This document shows positions 7,966 through 13,680 of a stretch of DNA of 13,680 nt, piece by piece. Position 1 is the stretch's first letter, and each line of letters opens with the position of its first letter. The translations under genes were made by a program, and so were the position numbers. Source of the stretch: Gracilaria vermiculophylla (lineage: Eukaryota; Rhodophyta; Florideophyceae; Gracilariales; Gracilariaceae); NCBI GenBank assembly GCA_019155205.2, contig JAHNZQ020000004.1:2658257-2671936 (forward strand). Reading direction: 5' to 3'. The notes beneath the pieces were generated by a model. It had not been told where the DNA came from. It saw nothing but the letters and a program-made list of their open reading frames with translations, and did not search any database.

Positions 7966-8334
7966 ATGGCAGAAATTGAAGAGAGAGACTTATGGGTCAT
8001 GTATCGTCCACTGCTCTTCGACTTGGTGGATATCTTACAAAACTTCAAATTGGAATTCGATCTTGTCGCTGGCAGAGCTCAGGTTGCATTGTTTTCAAAG
8101 AAAGGGATGACTTGGAAACTCTATTCTTCAGATCGCGGCAATCTAAGCATTATGAAGGGCTTCGCACACGTCATTTTGTTCGATAAAGTCGTTGCGTGGT
8201 CGTACTGCATTTCTTTACTGTCCAATTTTAATCGCTTACAAGCTTTGATGGGGACTTTCTTACTCGGAATCAAAAAGCTATCGGAGTACTTTTTGATACC
8301 GCTGGAGGCTGATGTTTGTACTTATCGCTTGTGA
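7966..8334 (+). CDS. Hypothetical protein, 122 aa
   Basis: The ATG at 7966 opens MAEIEERDLWVMYRPLLFD, and the frame runs to a TGA at 8332-8334. The protein is Leu/Phe-rich with alternating charged segments and no motif I recognise. A second + frame over 7992-8186 is also open, so the coding frame is uncertain. It is followed by ~280 bases without a gene before the 3' end of the MYND gene. It could be a fragment of a transposon or decayed gene. Confidence 0.25.
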   Translation: MAEIEERDLWVMYRPLLFDLVDILQNFKLEFDLVAGRAQVALFSKKGMTWKLYSSDRGNLSIMKGFAHVILFDKVVAWSYCISLLSNFNRLQALMGTFLLGIKKLSEYFLIPLEADVCTYRL

Positions 8335-8613
8335 CTGTGGCTCTTTCTTACCCCGCCGTTTTAGGATGGAAATGATACTTTTTGTAGAATGGTCTAAGCT
8401 CCGAAATATGATCGAATAGCAATGCGTGGGACTAACTTGTGAAATTGTCTGAGGTTAAAAACAAGCTTTCGCTTATAGATCCGATGATTTTACCTGAGGA
8501 CTGCAAATTCCTATCTTATTTAAACTCATGCAAGCATCACGGATATTCATCTTGCATGGCAAGATTTGAAAATGATCGCAGAAGACCAGAAAGTCCAGAT
8601 CACTTCCATTGAT
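8335..8613. other. Short spacer between converging genes
   Basis: One + frame is open from about 8439 to the TGA at 8610-8612 (57 codons, including MILPEDCKFLSYLNSCKHHG), ending two bases from the MYND stop codon on the other strand. It has no recognisable domain and no supported start, so it is noted only as a possible relic. The rest presumably includes the MYND 3' UTR. Confidence 0.25.
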
Positions 8614-9936
8614 TTACTGATTCATTTCTTGCAAATCAAAGTTATATTCAGGGTTGACCCCAAAACGACTTTGGAGTCTCCCCAGGGCTCCCGGTATCCG
8701 TGAAAACAAACTGTGAGAAATATGAACAATGTAATATACTTCAGAAGATCTTCCAATCTGCATGGGCACCGGAGGATTACTGCTCTTCATCGGGTCTGGA
8801 TTAATAATGGCGGGAAGCAGAGTAGCGTTCCGCTCGTGGATAGTGTCCATATAAAATTCTGCGAGACGCGCCTGCTCTATGATTCTGTCACGATCATAGC
8901 CGTCTGATTGAACAATGCTAGTAATTTCTCTCAGAATGTCCTCGGGTAGGTGGCGGCCAATGGTTGAGGACGCAAAACCCCCGAGCTGTTCTAGCCTATA
9001 CTCATATCTGGCTATGTTAAATAGGTTTATCAGTAACAAAATAGTCAAAAGATAAAGAGGAGCTTGTTTCGGGTCAGCGTTAGAATTGCCATGAAATGGG
9101 GCTGCGAAAGGATCGCCGAGGCCATATGTCCATTCCATTGGATGTGAATGCTCGTACATCGGCTGCGTAGCTTCCAGTTGTTCGGAGTCCGACGTGCGGT
9201 GTATGAAATGTAAGACGAATGCCATGCAAATATCAGGATTACCTAACCTGAACAAAAGAAACGGTACGAACACTCGGATACAAAAATAGTCCGCTGGATC
9301 TGAATACAATATCTCTTGGTGCTTTTGGATTATTTTCCACACATGATGGTCACCTTCGTCGGGGTATGACATAACGCACAGCACTGCCGTGAGAAGATGC
9401 TTATACATGTTCAGGTGGGGGCTTTGTGAGTCATATGATACCAGTTCAAGAATTTTCAATTGGTAATAGAAATCCATTTGTAGAAAACGACCAGCTTGGA
9501 TTTGTTCGTACATTTCGTCAGAATGTTGGTCATGCGTTCTACGCGCACTATCGATATCTGCGGATTCCGAAGTGCTCCAGAGATATCCGACGCTATTTAA
9601 GAACATGTCTTGCAAAGGATAATCGTTAGGATGCGACGGATGAGAGCCGTAGCCTGACACGAAAACCATAGAATCCCCTTCCAGAGCTCCGTGAATTCGT
9701 CGGAGAAGCCTGCACTCCTTTTTGTGGTTCCTCAAGTGGCGGAATCGACACCATACATCGCAATAATGTGCCACATTGCATAACAAGCATCCAACAACCT
9801 GGGTGTCTCGCGGATGTTCGATGGAGTCACCACATGCCCTGCAATACGAGAGGGGATAAGCGATGAGGCTGGGGTCTTCGGAAACCGTTTCACACGGTGG
9901 TGGAAACAGTGTGTGTAGAAAATTTTGCGACGGCAT
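8614..9936 (-). CDS. MYND-type zinc finger protein, single exon, 440 aa
   Basis: MYND fingers bind two zinc ions and usually mediate protein-protein contacts. All eight ligands are present near the N-terminus: C32, C35, C50, C53, C59, C63, H71 and C75, in the order C-x2-C, C-x2-C-x5-C-x3-C-x7-H-x3-C (core YCRACG...CLLCNVAHYCDVWC). The remaining ~365 residues are mostly helical in character, with a hydrophobic stretch (APLYLLTILLLINLFNIARY, about residues 292-311), and carry no SET domain or other module I recognise. The ATG at 9934-9936 is the first in frame after an upstream TGA, and the frame is uninterrupted to a TAA at 8614-8616. Codon use is balanced to AT-leaning at third positions, unlike the bZIP gene. 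A regulator or scaffold is likely. The specific role is unknown. Confidence 0.8.
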   Translation of the reverse strand: MPSQNFLHTLFPPPCETVSEDPSLIAYPLSYCRACGDSIEHPRDTQVVGCLLCNVAHYCDVWCRFRHLRNHKKECRLLRRIHGALEGDSMVFVSGYGSHPSHPNDYPLQDMFLNSVGYLWSTSESADIDSARRTHDQHSDEMYEQIQAGRFLQMDFYYQLKILELVSYDSQSPHLNMYKHLLTAVLCVMSYPDEGDHHVWKIIQKHQEILYSDPADYFCIRVFVPFLLFRLGNPDICMAFVLHFIHRTSDSEQLEATQPMYEHSHPMEWTYGLGDPFAAPFHGNSNADPKQAPLYLLTILLLINLFNIARYEYRLEQLGGFASSTIGRHLPEDILREITSIVQSDGYDRDRIIEQARLAEFYMDTIHERNATLLPAIINPDPMKSSNPPVPMQIGRSSEVYYIVHISHSLFSRIPGALGRLQSRFGVNPEYNFDLQEMNQ

Positions 9937-10183
9937 GGAGATGAAGTTACTAGCTTGAAAAGGATGTGTGAGGACGGAAGAAGGCTCTTGCGATCAGAGG
10001 TACGAGATGTGGAGGGCGAGGCTTTGATCCGCCGGTCCCGCGCGTTGTTTGAGCGTGGATCAAACGTTTAAATCCACCAGTCAGGTGGTGCGTGCCATGG
10101 CCCAATGTGCTTAGACCGCATCTGCATCAAACTGATCAAGGCGATACGTTCCGTACACGAAACTTCACAGTTTCGGAGTGGCC
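9937..10183. other. Upstream region of the MYND gene
   Basis: No gene is seen. The ~60 bases upstream of the MYND start are open in its frame but have no ATG, so they are probably 5' UTR. The rest should contain the promoter, with no element strong enough to name. A small perfect hairpin, CGAAAC-TTCACA-GTTTCG, lies at about 10158-10175, just outside the left end of the inverted-repeat element. Confidence 0.4.
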
Positions 10184-10655
10184 AGTGTCTACACGGACAC
10201 TTGGCCTGAAATTGTGGTGTAGACTGGAGCTCTAAAACTGCAAAATATGACAAGAGTAATTCAGCTCTTGATTTCTACTTTGGTGGTATCCTCTTTCTTG
10301 CAGATCGATATCAACAAAGTTTTGGAGTTTCTTAACCCATTCTTCCGTTTCGTGTATCTGGAACCATGAAGATCCTTGATCCACTTCATAACCAATGATT
10401 ATTGTAAAACTACGGACTATCGCCTTGACACTTGTGCTAAGCAATGTTTGCACCTTACTGTTTTGCTATCGCACAAGATTTTGTGCGTAAATCCGTTTTT
10501 TTTGTAATACATTTAAAAGTTCGAGTATATCTGGCAGTAATCGTTGCATTGTGTGGACACTATGGGGCTGTTTCTGGAAATTCACAAACGTTTACCGAGA
10601 CAGTTTCCTAAACAGTAGCCTCATATAAGACCAGAGCTCCGAGCGTGTAGACACT
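10184..10655. mobile_element. 472-bp MITE-like element with 12-bp terminal inverted repeats (repeat copy 2)
   Basis: The left end AGTGTCTACACG (10184-10195) is an exact inverted copy of the right end CGTGTAGACACT (10644-10655). The interior aligns with 2275-2700, while minus-strand coding traces are broken by stops and shifts, as expected for a non-autonomous derivative. GGAGCTCT near the left end and its reverse complement AGAGCTCC near the right end add a subterminal inverted match. The flanking 8 bases (GGAGTGGC or close to it, against TGTCAACA) do not form a target duplication. The C before the left repeat gives CAGTG, as in hAT elements, but the right end is CACTT, so the superfamily stays open. 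Confidence 0.65.
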
Positions 10656-10873
10656 TGTCAACACGCCCGGTGACCTCACATGAGTTCAAAATAATCAACT
10701 TATTCTTTAATTTTAGTTATTTTGATCGGATTTCGTCGCCGTTTGTAGTCTGTGTAAGAAATTTACCCTTTTGAGAAGAGCAAAAATTGCAGGCTTCTGT
10801 TGTTTACGCTTGGTGATGAGCAGAAGTATAAAAAAATTAGCTATATGGTTTAATAGATATGTGCTTGTAGAAA
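10656..10873. other. AT-rich spacer after the element
   Basis: AT-rich sequence with T and A runs. No gene, RNA or clear regulatory element was recognised between the element and the following ORF. Confidence 0.5.
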
Positions 10874-11245
10874 ATGTTTATTTTACTACAATGCTTTAGA
10901 AAACAGGCTTCTTTGATATCAAGAACGAAACACTTCAAAAAATTAACATGGCACCATTTCATCCAGGCGTGTAGGCAACAAAGTTCACGCAAGAAAAAAG
11001 CTCGTAGAAATCTCGTGTACACGGTGCACACGAAAGTATCGTGTACAGAAAAAACGAAAGCGTATGCAACCAATGGCAAAAGTAGTAAGATTCCCAGCTT
11101 GATGAAACACTTGATAGCTGAACACGAACCCTTCATGATGACCCCTCCTCTCACAGAAACGCTTTTGAAAACGTCTACCTTTGCACCGCGGATGGTTGCC
11201 ATAGTGAGCCGTCTACTTTCCAACCGCTCTTCTTTGGCGCTGTGA
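10874..11245 (+). CDS. Hypothetical basic protein, 123 aa
   Basis: The ATG at 10874 opens a frame to a TGA at 11243-11245. The product is Lys/Arg/Ser-rich (SSRKKKARRN near residue 37), with no recognised domain. The opposite strand is also open over the whole span (10837-11316), including a hydrophobic run (GILLLLPLVAYAFVF), so strand and reality are both uncertain. It sits just upstream of the transferase relic and might be decayed 5' sequence. Confidence 0.2.
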   Translation: MFILLQCFRKQASLISRTKHFKKLTWHHFIQACRQQSSRKKKARRNLVYTVHTKVSCTEKTKAYATNGKSSKIPSLMKHLIAEHEPFMMTPPLTETLLKTSTFAPRMVAIVSRLLSNRSSLAL

Positions 11246-11265
11246 ACAAACTTAATTCTTTTCCT

Positions 11266-13680
11266 ATGCCCCGTCAGCACCGTGCTACAGCCATCATCAT
11301 GCACTTCGCGCCACATCCTTCGTTGCCTCGCCAGCTTGGTTTGCGTTTCGATTACTCAACTACGTCACTGCGCCCGTCGTCCTCTTCTCTTTTTTCATCC
11401 CCTATTTTTCAAGCTCCATCCGCCATGCACTTCTTGTTGCACAACCCCTTCTACCCTTCCCATCCTGCTGCTGTAAATCCCACAACGCATCCCGCGCTTC
11501 ATTTCCACAAACAGCCCGAGTTTGCAAGCATACACCCCCCTCAACCGGACCACCACTTGCTGCCGCACGAGCTGTCACAACCGCCAACTGACCTCTATTC
11601 AAACTCGATCATTTCGTCAGACCTACCCTTCCTCCCGATGCACCCACAACATCAGCTCATCGTATCCCAGAGTATCTTGCCACCACCTCTTCCCCAACCA
11701 CAGGAAAATGGCCAATACTTTGGATAAAGCAACGTCTCCGCCGTTCCCGTTATCCACGGTCGCGTGGATGCCTCGCAGCAACTTGTCATGCACATTCAGC
11801 GCTTTCAAATCAACACCCTGATCTCGCTGCTCCGCACGTCAATATGCAATCTTCAACTGCTCATCAATCGCATTCCCACTTTCAACAACAACAGCTCCGG
11901 AGCAAGAGCGAGATACAGGCCGTTCAGTATTTGCCACACCCGTCCATCGCTTCAAACTCCCTGCAAATGCAACACACGTCCTCGGCAAAGTCAACCCATC
12001 CCAAGCACATGGAAACAAAGCTGCAGAGCATTCCGTATCCGATGACCGATAGTCCGAACATTGCGGACGACGGCGCCGCAACGAACGTAGCCTTCATCAA
12101 CACGATGCGCACTCCAATGCAGCAGGAACCACATCCTGTGCTGCTGCACCAATTTTTTTCACCACAGTGGTCAATTCGTTGCAATGTGTCGCCGAGAAAG
12201 ATCACGCTGTTCAAGAGGTCATGTTTCCGAACTCCGTTGCAACCGACTCTGTGACACACCCTCAAGCTTTGCAACATCTGTATGCTGTTCCCATGTTTCA
12301 GTTTCCCTCCACGGATCAGTACGTTGCGCAAACCGCACAAGACAGCCTCGTTACACCTCAAACCTACAGCAGTATTCCTTTTCAACCTACCACTCTGCTT
12401 TTGGCTCCGCCTCCGCAGCAACCATGGGGTCAAGCAGCTGCGCAACCTGTCGATCCATCTCAAGAATTTGAGACCACATTGCTTAGGTCCCTGCCGCCCC
12501 TGCCATGGGTATGACGGGGATGTTTAGCCCCTTACAGCTATCTGTTCCCGCTGATACCTCTGATTCTCGTCTGGTTGTCGGACGCGCATGTCAGAACGCA
12601 GGATATCTCAATCTAGCCGCTGACGTTTACCGAGCTTGCGAGGCGCTTTCCCCTGATTCGGCCGAGGCACGTATTGCTTTGACGAGTGCCTTGCACGACA
12701 TTGTCAAGGCATTAATGACCCCAGTTTTTGTCTGATTTCACTGGGTTAGAGTTTGGTCCAGTTCTGGCCGAGGATATCGTCAACAATGTCGGCAACACTC
12801 TGCACAACTTCAACCGAAATGCAGAGGCAGAGATGTCACACCGCGTTGCCCTTAGAATATCGCCTACAAATCCTGGTGCGCGGAACAATCTTGGTAATGC
12901 CATGAGAGCCCGAGACGCAATTTTTGATGGCATGCTTTGCTATAATGCAGCAATGGCCTGCCAGCCCGACTATCCTACTCTCTTGCAACCCGGCCGGCTG
13001 CTTCGAGATCAAAGAAAACTAAACTACAGAAGGCAAAGTCTCAATACAGGAAGGTGTTGATGGGAAATCTCGCGTTTATTCTTGCTGAAGCCACTGCTGG
13101 ACTTGGTATATCCTTGCGAGTTATGGGTCGAACAGATGTGGCGATACCCTTCTACATTCGAGCTGTCGCCCTTCATCCGGATGTTGCCGATCATCATTCA
13201 GACCCAACTAATTCTAACAAAGATATGAACAAGATTGAAGTGTCTGTCGTAAGCTACAAGGCAGCTCTTTCACGACAGAACGCTCTTCAGGACGTGTTTT
13301 GTAAAATGGTGCATTTGTTGACAGTAATATGCGACCGGTCAGAGCGAACACGAATCAATGCAAATTTATTCGCTATCGTGGATAAGCAGCTAGATGTGAT
13401 GATAAGAGACCCGGGAACTCTCTGTTTCGCTTACAACATACATTACTGGCTACTCTTTCTCATTCAACCCCACAACTTGTCGATGCTTGCCGCTCGAGGT
13501 CGGAAAGAGAGGCATCGTGGACCACGAGCACTGTTCGGGAAGAGAATTCTGACAAGCTTGCACGGAGAAAGTGTGTTCATCACTCGTCTTCCTTAGCTAT
13601 TTTCAAGAAATCTAAGCTGAAGACCAGGTTTGCCAAAATTATCACGAGTTCACCATCTGTCGTTTCTCCCGTTCTCATGA
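11266..13680 (+). pseudogene. O-GlcNAc transferase-like (SEC/SPY type) TPR glycosyltransferase relic, 3' end outside the window
   Basis: Family members attach GlcNAc (OGT/SEC) or fucose (SPY) to Ser/Thr of nuclear and cytosolic proteins, with TPR repeats presenting the substrate. The front (11266 or 11424 to ~12500) is His/Pro/Gln-rich and probably disordered. From 12540 come TPR units: VGRACQNAGYLNLAADVYRA, NNVGNTLHNFNRNAEAEM, NNLGNAMRARDAIFDGML, GISLRVMGRTDVAIPFYIRA and NKDMNKIEVSVVSYKAALSR. Then comes DVFCKMVHLLTVICDR, which matches the catalytic-domain entry FCNLVH...ICDW with W replaced by R. Lesions: TAA at 11725; shifts near 11808, at the T7 run 12153-12159, near the C4 run 12497-12500, at the T5 run 12725-12729 and near 13000-13035; TAG at 13594. 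Faint continuation is seen to the window end in another frame. The family is firm, OGT versus SPY is not, and functional decay is very likely unless the assembly is poor. Confidence 0.75.

Noticed and set aside
11014..11023. Palindrome CGTGTACACG as a possible regulatory operator
   Set aside because: It lies inside a doubtful ORF, and a 10-base palindrome is expected by chance at this scale.
10837..11316. Minus-strand ORF of 159 aa with a hydrophobic run
   Set aside because: A membrane-like segment alone is weak evidence. The + strand is open too, and neither shows homology I recognise, so only the + frame was listed, at low confidence.
11924..12463. Minus-strand ORF of 179 aa
   Set aside because: It lies antisense to the His/Pro/Gln-rich front of the transferase relic, and its Cys/Arg-rich composition is what a complement of such codons gives.
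1..13680. CRISPR arrays, tRNA or rRNA genes, bacterial operons or a novel defence system
   Set aside because: I found no regularly spaced repeats, no tRNA-like arms, no Shine-Dalgarno-linked gene strings and no effector or nuclease motifs. Content is eukaryotic genes, relics and transposon fragments.

Overview
This is a stretch of eukaryotic nuclear DNA. The evidence is a bZIP protein, a MYND zinc-finger protein, and relics of an ESCRT-II subunit, a prefoldin subunit and an O-GlcNAc transferase, together with one 82-bp GT..AG intron. Coding regions are compact and almost intron-free, and AT-rich spacers are full of decayed sequence. An intron-poor alga, perhaps a florideophyte red alga, would fit. 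That placement is a guess from gene style, not from a diagnostic marker. No bacterial operons, rRNA, tRNA, CRISPR or phage genes were seen.

Layout: 1-1109 is mostly AT-rich spacer that turns GC-rich near 960. 1110-1835 (+) is an intact, very GC-rich bZIP gene. 1836-2262 holds a GC-rich tract with short broken frames. 2263-2700 is copy 1 of a dispersed repeat whose second copy (10184-10655) is a 472-bp MITE-like element with 12-bp terminal inverted repeats. 2955-3332 (+) is a prefoldin subunit 1 relic with an in-frame stop. 3417-3731 (+) is an unidentified Cys-rich relic. 3724-4548 (-) is an SNF8/VPS22 relic with a recognisable intron and a 1-base frameshift. 4616-6440 is low-complexity spacer with two 10-bp tandem arrays and a diverged ~110-bp duplication. 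6443-7766 (-) carries two abutting open frames that may be one broken membrane-protein gene. 7966-8334 (+) is an unidentified ORF. 8614-9936 (-) is an intact MYND zinc-finger gene. 11266 to the window end (+) is an O-GlcNAc transferase-like (SEC/SPY type) relic with a His/Pro/Gln-rich front, TPR repeats and the start of the catalytic region, broken by at least six lesions.

The genes do not form a pathway. The main message is contrast: two clean single-exon genes (bZIP, MYND) sit among three recognisable housekeeping genes that have all decayed, plus transposon relics. Either this is a pseudogene and transposon graveyard, or the assembly carries indel errors that happen to spare the two intact genes. 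The in-frame stops in the prefoldin and SNF8 relics and the non-consensus residues in the transferase favour true decay. I see no convincing novel defence, biosynthetic or mobile system. The best new leads are the short inverted-repeat element family and the unidentified frames listed under findings.
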